A stretch of DNA of 45,951 nt from UBA7328 sp036479115 (GCA_036479115.1 JAZGFD010000186.1:1-45951), one strand, 5' to 3'; positions 15,685-25,064 are shown, counted from the first letter of the stretch. A program made the numbers and translations. The notes: generated from the sequence alone by a model not told the origin.

Positions 15685-16689
15685 CTAAATTTCTGTATGA
15701 GACAAACAGAATTTACCATGAAATCGATGTCGTATTTCTTCTAACAGTTCAAAGATATCAGAAGGGATATCTGTGGTAACTAATTTTTGTCTAAACGGCT
15801 TGATATGAGGCAACCCTCTGAGATAGATAGAATAATGCCGTCTCATTTCCAAAATACCCAATCGTTCTCCTTTCCAGTCTATACTTCTTTCAAGGTGTTC
15901 TTTTATTGTATTTATTCTCTCGTCGATTGATGGTGGAGGAATAATCTCACCAGTTTTGACAAAATGTTTTATTTGTCTAAATATCCATGGATTACCTATT
16001 GCCGCTCTACCTATCATAATTCCATCAACGCCATATCTATTCTTGTATTCCACAGCTTTCTGAGGGCTGTTAATATCTCCATTTCCTATAATTGGGATAT
16101 GAATTCGAGGATTATTTTTAATATTACCAATCAAACTCCAATCCGCCTCCCCTTTATACATCTGCTTTCGAGTACGACCATGAATAGACAGAGCCTGAAT
16201 TCCTACGTCCTGTAATCTTTCGGCCACTTCTTCCACGTATTTGGTTTCTTCATTCCAGCCCAATCTCGTTTTAACTGTAACTGGTAGAGAAGTAGATTTG
16301 ACAATTTCATCAGTAAGTTTTACCATTCGAGGGATATCTTGAAGGATGCCTGCTCCTGCCATTTTACAAGTGACCTTTTTTACTGGACAACCAAAATTAA
16401 TATCAAGTACTTCAGGTTGAGCTTCTTCTACAATCTCCGCTGCCCTCTTCATAGAATCGATCTCTGCTCCAAATATTTGAATTCCTATTGGTCTTTCATA
16501 ATCGTAGATATCCAATTTCTGTACACTTTTATGCGCATCCCTAATGAGCCCTTCTACTGATATAAATTCTGTATACATCATATCGCATCCCTCTCTTTTA
16601 CACAAAGCTCTAAAAGGAGGATCACTCACATCCTCCATAGGAGCAAGAAATAAAGGGAAATCGTCAAATTTTACTGATCCTATCTGCAT
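15685..16689 (-). CDS. dusB: tRNA-dihydrouridine synthase (DusB type)
   Basis: A 334-residue flavoenzyme that reduces uridine to dihydrouridine in tRNA. Motifs are LAPMEDVSDPPFR (15-27), the catalytic Cys in NFGCPVKKV (C101), SIHGRTR and the phosphate-binding GNGDI with GVDGIMIGRAAIGNPW. The last motif and length fit the DusB/Dus family widely present in bacteria. It lies 36 bp after lysC and 6 bp before cca, so two tRNA-modifying genes share the transcript with aspartate kinase. Confidence 0.94.
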   Translation of the reverse strand: MQIGSVKFDDFPLFLAPMEDVSDPPFRALCKREGCDMMYTEFISVEGLIRDAHKSVQKLDIYDYERPIGIQIFGAEIDSMKRAAEIVEEAQPEVLDINFGCPVKKVTCKMAGAGILQDIPRMVKLTDEIVKSTSLPVTVKTRLGWNEETKYVEEVAERLQDVGIQALSIHGRTRKQMYKGEADWSLIGNIKNNPRIHIPIIGNGDINSPQKAVEYKNRYGVDGIMIGRAAIGNPWIFRQIKHFVKTGEIIPPPSIDERINTIKEHLERSIDWKGERLGILEMRRHYSIYLRGLPHIKPFRQKLVTTDIPSDIFELLEEIRHRFHGKFCLSHTEI

Positions 16690-16725
16690 GGTACCACAAA
16701 GGTAAGCGAACTATCTTTTTCATTA

Positions 16726-18000
16726 CTACTTTTTCCTCTTCATCAATGGTGCATCTTTTACTACTATTTGTACTGTCTCCGGTGCTCTCTCTTCCATGAG
16801 CACAACTTTTCCTTTTTTTAATGAAGTAATAATCTCTTCATTTGGATGTCGTATTGTAATCAATTCAAGGTTAGTATCTATTGTTATGCGATATTCATTG
16901 CCTAAACTATTAATCAATTTGTCAATTCGGTCTTCAGCATTAGTGATACAAATAGTAAAGCTAATAGCCGTATTTTTCATTAAGTTTACTTTTAGTCTAT
17001 TTTTATCCAATGCTTCAAATAATTGGGCTAAATGTTCCTCCGCTATAAATGAGAAGTCATTGGTTGAAAAATGAACTAAAGATTGGTTCTCCTCGATTAC
17101 AACTATTGGGGGATACGTCAATTCTATTTCAGAACTGATCAATGTACCAGATAATTTAGGGTAAATAAAAGACTTTACATACAAAGGAATCTGCTTGTTT
17201 TGCAAAGGTTTTATCGTTTTAGGATGGATTACTTTTGCTCCATAATAGGTCATTTCTATTGACTCCTTGTATGACAATCGGTCAATTTTCACTACGTTTT
17301 CAAATTTCCTAGGATCGGCTGTAAGCACACCTTTGACATCTTTCCAAATAGTGAGCTCAGAAGCATTAAGACAATGTGCAAATATTGCTGCTGTATAATC
17401 TGATCCTTCTCTTCCCAGCGTTATGGTATTTCCCTCGCCATTACTCCCAATGAAACCCTGTGTAATAATAACATCACTTTCTTCCAGCAACTCCTTTATC
17501 GTTCGTGTTATGTTCTTTTCAGTTTTATCCCAATTTACTTTTCCCTCCCTAAAAGTACTATTCGTTTTAATTACTTTTCGAGCATCAAGCCAACATGATT
17601 TAACACCTTTTGAAAGTAAATAATAATTAATTATTGTACTTGATAATAGTTCGCCAATACTCACGATCTGGTCATATACATAATGCTGATCAGCATGCAG
17701 ATCTATCGAATCAATGTTAGAAAGTTCATGTATAGTGTTTAAAATGTTGCTATCAATGTCAAATAGATCAGAAGCCACGCTAAAGTGTTGTTCCACTACT
17801 TCCCGAAAGCGAAGGTTAAATAAATCTTGATTTAATCGAGAATGCCATACCTGTTCTAACGCATTCGTGGTTTTTCCCATTGCCGATATCACCACCAAAT
17901 TTTTTGATGACGAAGAATCGTCAATAATGTTTGCCACATTCATTATTTTCTCCGCATCAGCAATTGACGCGCCACCAAACTTGTATACTCCTGTACTCAT
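16726..18000 (-). CDS. lysC: Aspartate kinase
   Basis: A 424-residue monofunctional aspartokinase, which phosphorylates aspartate as the first step to lysine, threonine, methionine and diaminopimelate. The N-terminal YKFGGASIADAEKI holds the KFGG nucleotide motif; further on are SIGELLSS, TQGFIGSNGEGNTITLGREG and the ITxWKDV-like kinase motif ELTIWKDVKGVLTADP. Residues from about 310 onward form the regulatory ACT region. The sequence ends with a basic MKRKK tail. No homoserine dehydrogenase domain follows. It heads the lysC-dusB-cca group; its leader (18001-18240) shows no lysine riboswitch that I can recognise. Confidence 0.94.
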   Translation of the reverse strand: MSTGVYKFGGASIADAEKIMNVANIIDDSSSSKNLVVISAMGKTTNALEQVWHSRLNQDLFNLRFREVVEQHFSVASDLFDIDSNILNTIHELSNIDSIDLHADQHYVYDQIVSIGELLSSTIINYYLLSKGVKSCWLDARKVIKTNSTFREGKVNWDKTEKNITRTIKELLEESDVIITQGFIGSNGEGNTITLGREGSDYTAAIFAHCLNASELTIWKDVKGVLTADPRKFENVVKIDRLSYKESIEMTYYGAKVIHPKTIKPLQNKQIPLYVKSFIYPKLSGTLISSEIELTYPPIVVIEENQSLVHFSTNDFSFIAEEHLAQLFEALDKNRLKVNLMKNTAISFTICITNAEDRIDKLINSLGNEYRITIDTNLELITIRHPNEEIITSLKKGKVVLMEERAPETVQIVVKDAPLMKRKK

Positions 18001-18119
18001 CTAATACAAATGTTTTTTCACTAAATATTTGTATATATTATAAATTTTTATAATATTTATAAAACAAAAGATAAGGTCTGTAATTTGTTTCTTCAATTTA
18101 TATTTCTTATTTTAAGATA

Positions 18120-18233
18120 TTGTTAAAAGAATTAGTTGAACAATTTTGCTCTTTTTCAAGAGTTTAACATACGAGTTAGATAGTTTTTTCATACTTTTCG
18201 GTTTAGGAGCTTACCTCGTGTAAGCTCTTTTTT
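18120..18233 (+). ncRNA. Candidate small RNA unit 3 with terminator
   Basis: On the plus strand a TTG (18120-18122), 18 bp, and CAATTTTG (18141-18148; one mismatch to TAnnTTTG) precede about 60 bases without an open frame. A terminator follows: a perfect 8-bp stem GAGCTTAC/GTAAGCTC (18207-18214 and 18220-18227) and a run of Ts from 18228. The transcript would point away from lysC. It shares only CATAYGAGTT with unit 2 (Y = T or C), so homology is doubtful. Confidence 0.4.
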
Positions 18234-18246
18234 CTCTCTTTCTTTC

Positions 18247-18467
18247 CTACCGAAAATGATTCTCCAATTTTATTAAAACATTCAATATTATGCTTAATAA
18301 TATCATGGTGGTGATAGGGAAATAGAGATTGAAATTTTTATTCTCTATTCTCACATCACCTAGTAAATTGCCCATCCAAGAAAAATGCTTTCCAAAGTGT
18401 TTTATCCTAACTTCAACCGTTAAGATGATTATACACATAATTATCAGTCACTTTCCCAATTTTTCAT
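18247..18467 (-). pseudogene. DUF2905 small membrane protein, apparently decayed at its 5' end
   Basis: The frame from an ATG at 18438 to 18247 gives 63 residues; its second half matches the DUF2905 pattern well: HFSWMGNLLGDVRIENKNF, then YFPITTMILLSIILN as a membrane span. The same frame upstream reads K-L-G-K, then TGA (18448-18450), then L-I-I, which is how family members begin. An ATG at 18467 would enter this frame only if the A run at 18460-18464 had one more A. So there are two lesions, a one-base loss and a nonsense codon, and the first membrane span also looks damaged by charged residues. The 63-residue product may still be made from the inner ATG. Confidence 0.6.
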
Positions 18468-18527
18468 ACGTTTATTTGTTAGTTTGTTTTTTACAATGCC
18501 AATATCATTCCAACACATAATAATGTC

Positions 18528-18989
18528 ATGCTAGAAATAAGAGAAGCTACCTTAAAAGATCTAGAAATTCTTTTAAAAATGGAACAAAGTGTGGTAGATG
18601 CTGAAAGACAATATGATTCTAGTTTGAAGAAATCAAATGTAAAATATTACAATTTTCACGAATTGATCACTTCAGACCAAAGCATTCTAAAAATAGGCAT
18701 TATTAATACTAAAATAATAGGATCTGGTTACGCCAAAATAATGGATGCTCAAGAATATTTTAAACACAAAAGGTATGCTTACTTGGGCTTCATGTTAGTG
18801 CATCCAAAATATAGAGGACAAGGTTTTAATTCGGTGATAATCAATGAGTTATTGGTTTGGTGTAAAAGCCAAAGTGTAAAAGAAATAAGATTGGATGTAT
18901 ATGCAGAAAATATATCAGCGATTAAAGCTTACAAAAAGATAAACTTTGAAGAAAGAATGATTGAAATGCGCCTATGTCTAAATGAATAG
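18528..18989 (+). CDS. GNAT-family N-acetyltransferase
   Basis: A 153-residue acetyltransferase of the GNAT superfamily. The acetyl-CoA-binding motif is in GFMLVHPKYRGQGFNSVI, with the R/Q-x-x-G turn, and the C-terminal part AENISAIKAYKKINFEER is the typical end of the fold. The acceptor is unknown; small-molecule amines and protein N termini are both possible. It is a single gene; its 3' side is followed within about 40 bp by a family C element. Confidence 0.85.
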   Translation: MLEIREATLKDLEILLKMEQSVVDAERQYDSSLKKSNVKYYNFHELITSDQSILKIGIINTKIIGSGYAKIMDAQEYFKHKRYAYLGFMLVHPKYRGQGFNSVIINELLVWCKSQSVKEIRLDVYAENISAIKAYKKINFEERMIEMRLCLNE

Positions 18990-19019
18990 TGCTTTTTTAA
19001 TGTCAAGAAATACGATCTT

Positions 19020-19189
19020 CTCAATTGGTAACTACTCAGGTGCAGCGAATTTTGGGTAAAAAAAGTCCTTTTCTACCATATTTCAGCTATTTTCTTCGCC
19101 ATAGCTCTGCTATGCCTCAAAAAATGAGGTTTATCTGCTAAAAAAAACAATTTTTTATCTATAAAGCACCCACCTGTAGTTACCTCAAT
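19020..19189 (+). mobile_element. Family C MITE with 7-bp target duplication (C2)
   Basis: The element (19027-19182, 156 bp) begins GGTAACTACTCAGGTG and ends CACCTGTAGTTAC, near-perfect inverted ends. The 7-bp direct repeat CTCAATT flanks it at 19020-19026 and 19183-19189. The interior holds the family blocks CTACCATATTTCAGC and GCCATAGCTCTGCTATG and no usable open frame. Confidence 0.88.
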
Positions 19190-19280
19190 TATTATTTCGC
19201 CCTTTTATTTGGTTAGAGCTGTGTCAAGTTATATAACCAAGTTTATTTTGGCATATTTTAACCCACCTTGAGCATTTATC

Positions 19281-19443
19281 GCAAGTCCTCAATATTGTAA
19301 TCATTATAAAGAGGCTGAAGTCCATTAAGCTGAATAGCCAAAGGCAACGCCCTAGGTTGAATAGCGATTCTTCTGATTTTGCGACATTTTTAACCAAAAA
19401 TGGTGACAAATATATCTCGTTATACATGATAGTGAGTATTTAC
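19281..19443 (-). mobile_element. Family D element (D1)
   Basis: About 163 bp sharing a core with the copies at 25248 and 35079: GGCTGAAG, AAGCTGAAT, GCCAAAGGCAACGCCC and a CAAAAATGGTGACAA block. The ends are related inverted repeats (GCAAGTCCTCAATATT on the left, AGTGAGTATTTAC on the right). A 67-codon frame through it has no protein-like features and is not called. Target duplications are not clear. Confidence 0.6.
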
Positions 19444-19635
19444 AAATGCGTTGTGTCGCCAAAAAAAAAATAACACCCTGATTATCAGTCGCTTAGCCAT
19501 TTATTTATTCAAATTGGGATAAGGTTGAACAAGGCAAAAAACACAACAATAGTAGTTGCTCCGGCGGGTATTTTTCAATGCAGTGCAAACTTAAAAGACC
19601 TCAAAGGCGCCCACTATTTAATGCTTAACAGGGCG
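19444..19635. repeat. Degenerate repeat-like sequence before DUF1761
   Basis: Around 19545-19612 there are short stretches like those in the long family C copy at 26493 (an ATAGTAGTTGCTC block and CTCAAAGGCGCCCAC). No clean ends can be placed. A small inverted pair GGGCGCT/AAGCGCC lies at 19632-19649, at the end of the DUF1761 gene. Confidence 0.35.
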
Positions 19636-20139
19636 CTATAAATAAGCGCCTAGTATTCCTCCCATTAGGCCAAAACAAAGCATATAATACCCTATATGAA
19701 TAATAGCATATTTGAAAGACCTACGTTCAAATAAAGTAACAATCCCAATGAGAGGTAATCCGAATAGCAATCCAGCTTCTATACCATGTATAAAGCCATG
19801 TCCAAATGTGCGGTGTCTGTCACCAAAATTATCTCTCAAACTTGTGATAAGTTTCATGGCCTCAGAGTTAGCATCCTCCATGATAGGGTCCATAAAAAAC
19901 AATTGAGCTATGCCAGTCTGATGCACCGTAATCATAGCCAGCATATAAGCAGCCAAAATGCTAAATAAGTAGGCCAGCCCAAAAAAAATTAAAATATTTC
20001 CCGATTGAGCCCTCTCCTTTGTAATCTCAGCACTCTTGAGCCAAGCCTTGCCAAAAACATTGGGTTGATACCAGACAAAACCGACAATGAGAGGGATAAT
20101 AGCAACGACAGGTAAGAGCCACCAATTTAGTTGTTCCAT
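19636..20139 (-). CDS. DUF1761 membrane protein
   Basis: A 167-residue protein with four predicted membrane spans (about 8-24, 50-70, 120-140 and 147-166). The N-terminal VGFVWYQPNVFGKAWLK is the conserved start of DUF1761 proteins; FGHGFIHGIEAGLLFGLP is a second conserved block. Family function is unknown. The gene stands alone between repeat fragments; 69 bp separate it from the nucleotidyltransferase gene upstream, with a family C fragment in that gap. Confidence 0.85.
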   Translation of the reverse strand: MEQLNWWLLPVVAIIPLIVGFVWYQPNVFGKAWLKSAEITKERAQSGNILIFFGLAYLFSILAAYMLAMITVHQTGIAQLFFMDPIMEDANSEAMKLITSLRDNFGDRHRTFGHGFIHGIEAGLLFGLPLIGIVTLFERRSFKYAIIHIGYYMLCFGLMGGILGAYL

Positions 20140-20169
20140 AATTATACCATTTTAATTTTAAAATAATAA

Positions 20170-20195
20170 GTAACTACTCAAGTGAAGCCAGCATC
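20170..20195 (+). repeat. Family C end fragment
   Basis: GTAACTACTCAAGTGAAGCC is the left end of family C; the rest of the element is missing, so this is a truncated remnant in the gap between two genes. Confidence 0.6.
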
Positions 20196-20208
20196 GTTTA
20201 AAACCAGC

Positions 20209-21120
20209 TCATTTCCACAGACTCAATGGATATTTTCCTGAGGCAATAAGTCTGTTTAGTTTTTCTACCACAATTGGTTTGTCTTCTTTATATGTAACCC
20301 CAAACCACTCTGAGTCGCAGGTCAAAACTTTAATTTTTTCCTTCTTGTCACCGATTAATTCATCAATAAGGAGTGGAATAAAATATTCAGATTTTAACTC
20401 GTCTCCTTTTAGCTTTAAAAATCTAGTAAAAGACTTTTCACAATAATCGAAATATGACGGATAAAAGCCCCACATGTTCATAGATACTATAGAATCACCT
20501 TCCAAATAAAAATTTTCACCTTGGTCATCTGGAAAAGCAATTTTTCCATCTTGCGTATACCCTATTTTTAGCCGTTCTACTACACCATTCAGTTCTCCTT
20601 TAACATTAACTTGACAGATTCCTCTATTAACGGTACCATGCTTTGATAATGTATTATTCAGCTTATACCCTACCAGACTGAATTGTTCTTTGCTTTCTAA
20701 TTGATTAGATTTAAAATAATTCATCAACGTTGTGAAAGACTCCTGCCCATAATAGTCATCAGCATTTATCACAGCAAACGGTTCATTAATAACATCCTTG
20801 GTCACATATACGGCATGTGCCGTGCCCCACGGCTTTTCTCTTTTATCATTTACCGCGATATCCGCAGGGATTTTATATAATTCTTGTGTCACGAATTCCA
20901 CTTCGACCTTATCTTCAAATTTTCCTTTAAAAAAATCTTGAAAATCGTCTTTAAAAAAATCTCTTATTACGAATACGATTTTATTAAATCCTGCATCAAT
21001 CGCATCATATATTGAATAATCCAAAATGGTCTCACCACTCGGGCCAAATTCATCTATTTGTTTTAAGCCTCCATATCTGCTGCCCATTCCTGCCGCTAAA
21101 ATCACAAGAGTTGCATCCAT
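20209..21120 (-). CDS. Sugar-phosphate nucleotidyltransferase family protein
   Basis: A 303-residue cytosolic protein of the NTP_transferase family. The nucleotide-binding signature is LAAGMGSRYGGLKQ (8-21), followed by a GPSGETILDYSIYDA block and the metal-binding VINADDYYG. Proteins of this family make nucleoside diphosphate sugars (UDP-glucose, dTDP-glucose, GDP-mannose), but this subgroup, common in Bacteroidota and lacking a left-handed helix domain, has no settled substrate. No sugar biosynthesis genes are next to it, so the product is left open. Confidence 0.85.
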   Translation of the reverse strand: MDATLVILAAGMGSRYGGLKQIDEFGPSGETILDYSIYDAIDAGFNKIVFVIRDFFKDDFQDFFKGKFEDKVEVEFVTQELYKIPADIAVNDKREKPWGTAHAVYVTKDVINEPFAVINADDYYGQESFTTLMNYFKSNQLESKEQFSLVGYKLNNTLSKHGTVNRGICQVNVKGELNGVVERLKIGYTQDGKIAFPDDQGENFYLEGDSIVSMNMWGFYPSYFDYCEKSFTRFLKLKGDELKSEYFIPLLIDELIGDKKEKIKVLTCDSEWFGVTYKEDKPIVVEKLNRLIASGKYPLSLWK

Positions 21121-21170
21121 ATTATTTCGATTGTTTTATGATAATTGTACAATAATGCTTTTCATATTAA

Positions 21171-21342
21171 TAAAATGAGTCTACTCTGAAAGGCAACATT
21201 TTTTATTAAAAAAATAGTTTTGGGTAAAATTTGCATTTTTGGAGATTCGATAATGCTTGAGTATCAGTGAATTGAGAGTAATATAAAGATCGCCAAAAGT
21301 AATTTTTTTGATTTTGTGAGTTTTCGAAGTGAACTCAAAAAT
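21171..21342 (+). mobile_element. Family A MITE, full length (A5)
   Basis: The element (21177-21336, 160 bp) is colinear with A4 over its whole length, with the same core GAATTGAGAGTAATATAAAG against the matching block of A4 and the shared ATAAAGATCGCCAAAAG. The ends are GAGTCTACTCTGAAA and (read inward) GAGTTCACTTCGAAA. Flanks TAAAAT and AAAAAT match at 5 of 6 positions. Confidence 0.82.
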
Positions 21343-21659
21343 GTAAATATAATATTTCATCTTTTGAGCAAAGATTTTTACTAGTAATTCTTACATTCTT
21401 GTATCTTTCCCATTTCAAAGCTCAAGAAGCTGTTAATAAAACTATTTTCTGTAATTGGGGAAATCATAGTTATTAAACAATTGCTTTTGAAAGAAATTCT
21501 ATTTTCTGGTATCAGGATCACTTTTCAATTTGCCCTGTTTATTCTTTTCTTAAGATTATAATGGTAATACATATGAATAGAATGACAAGGTCAAATAAAA
21601 TAATTCACCTCCTGCCTCAGAAAAATCGTTTTAATATACAACACTAAAAACACATAGAT
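21343..21659. other. Intergenic stretch before the sodium symporter
   Basis: About 317 bp with no recognisable gene, hairpin terminator or repeat family member. The promoter of the symporter gene must lie here, but I found no convincing TTG/TAnnTTTG pair. Confidence 0.45.
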
Positions 21660-23414
21660 ATGCAATTAAGTTTGGCGGATTGGATTATTATTGGAATTAT
21701 TCTCTTAGCAGTCCTATCAATAGGAATTTGGAGTTCTAGAACATCTGGAAAAAGTGCAGAAGAATATTTTCTTTCAGGTAGGAACATGCCATGGTGGCTG
21801 TTGGGAATATCTATGGTAGCTACTACATTTTCTGCCGATACACCAAATTTTGTAGCTGATGTCGTTCGTCAAAATGGAGTAGCTGGAAACTGGGTATGGT
21901 GGGCCTTTTTACTCACTGGCATGCTTACAGTTTTTATCTATGCCAAACTTTGGAGAAAATCTGGAATAAATACAGACCTCGAATTTTATGAATTAAGGTA
22001 TTCAGGCGGCGCTGCTCGGTTTCTCAGAGGGTTTCGTGCGGTTTATTTAGGCATCATTTTCAATGTCTTTGTAATGGCGGCAGTAATGCTCGCTGCTATT
22101 AAAATTGGGGGAGTAATTTTGGGATGGCCACCACTTCAGACAATAGGTGTAGCCAGTGGAATAACATTGATATTTAGCCTATTAGGAGGTTTTAGGGGTG
22201 TAGTATTTACGGATGCCTTACTTTTTGTCATCTCTATGGCAGGTGCTCTTATAGCAGCATATTTTGCAGTTTCACACCCTGATATTGGGTCATTGACAAA
22301 CCTATTTGCACATGAAGCAGTACAAGACAAAATGGCTATAATTCCAGATCTGAGTAATAAGACCCTCCTTATAGAATTATGTGTTATTCCACTAGCTGTA
22401 CAATGGTGGAGCTCTTGGTATCCTGGGTCTGAGCCAGGAGGTGGGGGCTACATAGCCCAAAGAATGCTGGCTGCTAAAGACGAAAAACATGCTATAGGCG
22501 CCACCTTTTTATTTAATATCGCCCATTACGGGTTACGACCATGGCCTTGGATTATTGTAGCACTTTGTTCTATAGTTATTTTTCCAGACTTAGATAGTTT
22601 GAGAACTGCATTCCCAAATATCGAAGAAGGAAAAATTGGCCATGATTTGGCTTATCCAGCTATGTTATCATTTATTCCACATGGCTTATTTGGGCTGGTT
22701 ATTGCATCCTTGTTATCCGCATTTATGAGCACCATTTCTACTCATCTTAACTGGGGCTCATCATATGTTGTTTTTGATATGTATAAAAGATTTATATCCC
22801 CTAAGGCAAGTGAAAAAGAATTAGTGACTGTAGGTAGATTAAGTGTTGCCTTACTTCTTATATTAAGCACAATTTTCGCTCTCTTTTTAACTAATGCAAA
22901 ACAAATTTTCGATATTATTATTTATTTCGGCGCAGGAACCGGTTTGCTTTTTATTCTGAGATGGTTTTGGTGGCGAATCAATGCATGGAGTGAAATTTCA
23001 GCCATGTTCGTTTCTGGAATAATTGCAATCATTGCAAATAAAACGGCATTTTTTGATTTCAGTGGTGTTTGGAAACTTCCTCTCTGTATATTAATAACTA
23101 CAATCATCTGGATTTTAGTTACCTATTTGACCCGCCCTACAGATTCAGACAAGTTACAGTCGTTTGTGAAAAAATGTAACCCTGGAGGGCCTGGGTGGAA
23201 AAACTACACCACTGATACTGAAGCCGAATGGGTAGTACCTAATGGGATAAAATTTATGATTATTTCATGCATTTTTGTTTACGCTGGGTTGTTTGCAACA
23301 GGTTATTATTTATACAGTGATTACAAATATTTTGGTATTATGATAACTATTTGTCTTTTATCAGGGGGCTATCTATATTCCCAGAGAAATAATTTAAAAT
23401 TTTTAACATCATAA
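21660..23414 (+). CDS. Sodium:solute symporter (SSS family)
   Basis: A 584-residue inner-membrane transporter with about 13-14 spans. The N-terminal part has the family signature SAEEYFLSGRNMPWWLLGIS and the following TTFSADTPNF; FGLVIASLLSAFMSTISTHLNWGSSY is the conserved sodium-site region in the later half. The family moves sugars, amino acids, vitamins or anions with sodium; this subgroup is common in marine Bacteroidota and its substrate is not readable. It has its own leader, and the peroxidase-like lipoprotein gene follows after 111 bp in the same direction. Confidence 0.9.
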   Translation: MQLSLADWIIIGIILLAVLSIGIWSSRTSGKSAEEYFLSGRNMPWWLLGISMVATTFSADTPNFVADVVRQNGVAGNWVWWAFLLTGMLTVFIYAKLWRKSGINTDLEFYELRYSGGAARFLRGFRAVYLGIIFNVFVMAAVMLAAIKIGGVILGWPPLQTIGVASGITLIFSLLGGFRGVVFTDALLFVISMAGALIAAYFAVSHPDIGSLTNLFAHEAVQDKMAIIPDLSNKTLLIELCVIPLAVQWWSSWYPGSEPGGGGYIAQRMLAAKDEKHAIGATFLFNIAHYGLRPWPWIIVALCSIVIFPDLDSLRTAFPNIEEGKIGHDLAYPAMLSFIPHGLFGLVIASLLSAFMSTISTHLNWGSSYVVFDMYKRFISPKASEKELVTVGRLSVALLLILSTIFALFLTNAKQIFDIIIYFGAGTGLLFILRWFWWRINAWSEISAMFVSGIIAIIANKTAFFDFSGVWKLPLCILITTIIWILVTYLTRPTDSDKLQSFVKKCNPGGPGWKNYTTDTEAEWVVPNGIKFMIISCIFVYAGLFATGYYLYSDYKYFGIMITICLLSGGYLYSQRNNLKFLTS

Positions 23415-23525
23415 TTACTTCATTTACCAGTTCTTGATTAGTTTTGGGTTTGCTGTAATAACATATTAAAATTTTTGGTAATGTTTTTGCAGTAAAAAGA
23501 GAAATAGATAGTAGAACAGTAGACC

Positions 23526-24869
23526 ATGAACAAGGAATCCCTCTGGCTTTGTATATGCATAGTATTCTTTTCGTCTTGCGCAAAAGACATTACTCAAGAA
23601 GAAGATTACTTAGATGCTAAGCTAAAAAAAACAATCGAACAAGTATCGGAGACCAACTCCGCATCTTATTATATACTTCCATCAGATGTAGATTATTCTA
23701 ATATTCCACAAGACCCTAAAAACCCACTCACAAAAGAAAAGGTTGAGTTAGGTAAAATGCTCTTTTATGAAACAGGATTTGGAGCCGATGCTAAATTTGA
23801 TTCTGGGATGGCTACCTATGCTTGTGTGAGTTGCCATATCCCTGCTGCTGGTTTTACGCCAGGCTCTGCCCAAGGCATTGCAGATGGGGGAAGTGGTTTT
23901 GGTGAAAATGGAGAAATGCGTGTAAAAAGCAGTGAATACCAAGAGTCTGATATGGATGTGCAAAGTATAAGACCATTAAGCTTGGTAAATGTTGCTTATG
24001 TGACCAATACTTTTTGGAATGGACAATTTGGAGGCAAAGGAATTAATGAAGGCACAGATGAAGTATGGCCATTAGAACACGCTACTGAAGCAAACTCTTT
24101 GGGCTTTGCTGGTATAGAGACGCAAAATTTTGAAGGGCTCATATCTCATAGATATAGAGTAGATGAAGAAATTATCGACGATCTGGGCTATCGCGATATG
24201 TTTGATGCAGGCCTTCCCAATATGAGTGAAGAAGAAAGATATTCTATTTTTGGAGCATCCTTAGCATTGTCTGCTTATATAAGGACAATACTATCAAATA
24301 AGGCTCCATTTCAAGAATGGTTAAAAGGCGATCATAGCGCCATGACTAAAGCTGAAAAAGAAGGAGCGATAATATTCTTTGGCAATAAAGCCCGTTGTAC
24401 TAATTGCCATTACCGGACAAACCTTGGTTCTTTAGAGTTTCATGCCATTGGCGCCAAGGACATGTATCAAAGGCCTTCATACAACACATTCGCGGATGAC
24501 AGAAATAATCTAGGCAGAGCTGGATTTACCCTCAGAGATGAGGACATGTTCGCATTTAAAGTACCTCAACTTTATAACTTATCAGATGCTAATTTCTTAT
24601 TTCATGGGAGCAGTCTGAATACTCTATCTGAAGTACTAGATTACAAAATAAACGCAGTCTCAGAAAATTCAAACGTATCTAATGAGCAACTATCAGATAA
24701 ATTTCAACCTATTGCTCTTTCACAAATAGAAAAAGAAAACTTGTTACTCTTTTTAAGTAACTCTCTTCGAGATCCGGAGTTAGAAAGATACCAGCCTGAT
24801 GAATTAAGATCAGGAAATTGCTTTCCTAACAACGACCTACAATCTAGAATTGATTTAGGCTGTAATTAG
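23526..24869 (+). CDS. Di-haem cytochrome c peroxidase-like lipoprotein (MauG/CcpA family)
   Basis: A 447-residue exported protein. The N terminus ends with FFSSCAK, a lipobox with Cys18. Two c-type haem motifs are visible, CVSCH (100-104) and CTNCH (291-295), with the spacing of the di-haem peroxidase family; AAGFTPGSAQG and TPFN-like elements around them also fit. Members reduce hydrogen peroxide or oxidise other substrates in the periplasm using electrons from cytochromes. The haems would be attached by the Ccm system, whose genes lie at 4243-6216. A role in peroxide removal is likely but not proven; some relatives act on other substrates. Confidence 0.87.
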   Translation: MNKESLWLCICIVFFSSCAKDITQEEDYLDAKLKKTIEQVSETNSASYYILPSDVDYSNIPQDPKNPLTKEKVELGKMLFYETGFGADAKFDSGMATYACVSCHIPAAGFTPGSAQGIADGGSGFGENGEMRVKSSEYQESDMDVQSIRPLSLVNVAYVTNTFWNGQFGGKGINEGTDEVWPLEHATEANSLGFAGIETQNFEGLISHRYRVDEEIIDDLGYRDMFDAGLPNMSEEERYSIFGASLALSAYIRTILSNKAPFQEWLKGDHSAMTKAEKEGAIIFFGNKARCTNCHYRTNLGSLEFHAIGAKDMYQRPSYNTFADDRNNLGRAGFTLRDEDMFAFKVPQLYNLSDANFLFHGSSLNTLSEVLDYKINAVSENSNVSNEQLSDKFQPIALSQIEKENLLLFLSNSLRDPELERYQPDELRSGNCFPNNDLQSRIDLGCN

Positions 24870-24884
24870 TACACTAATAATATT

Positions 24885-25064
24885 GAGTCCACTCTGAATA
24901 ATCACAAAATCAAAAAAGTCTACTCGGGCAAGCTCTGCATAAAGCTTTTGGTGAACTTTATATTTTTCTCAACTCGCTGATACTCGGGCATCACTGAATA
25001 TCAAAAAACCAAATTCTCATCCCAAATATTCTATTTCATAATATTTGACAGTTTCCGTTCAGAC
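24885..25064 (-). mobile_element. Family A element, variant end (A6)
   Basis: It begins GAGTCCACTCTG and contains CAAGCTCTGCATAAAGC and GCTGATACTCGGGCATCAC; the far end is the variant GTTTCCGTTCAGAC, which continues as ACTATA outside the drawn border. The same extension occurs in A1 and A8, so the border of the variant may lie about five bases further out. No clean target duplication is seen. Confidence 0.65.

Noticed and set aside
18001..18240. Lysine riboswitch in the lysC leader
   Set aside because: The leader on the minus strand lacks the multi-helix junction motifs of that riboswitch; the only strong hairpin has its T run on the plus strand.
19224..19427. A 67-codon minus-strand open frame
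   Set aside because: It lies in a family D repeat; the matching frame in the copy at 25203-25394 is not conserved in the way a protein would be.
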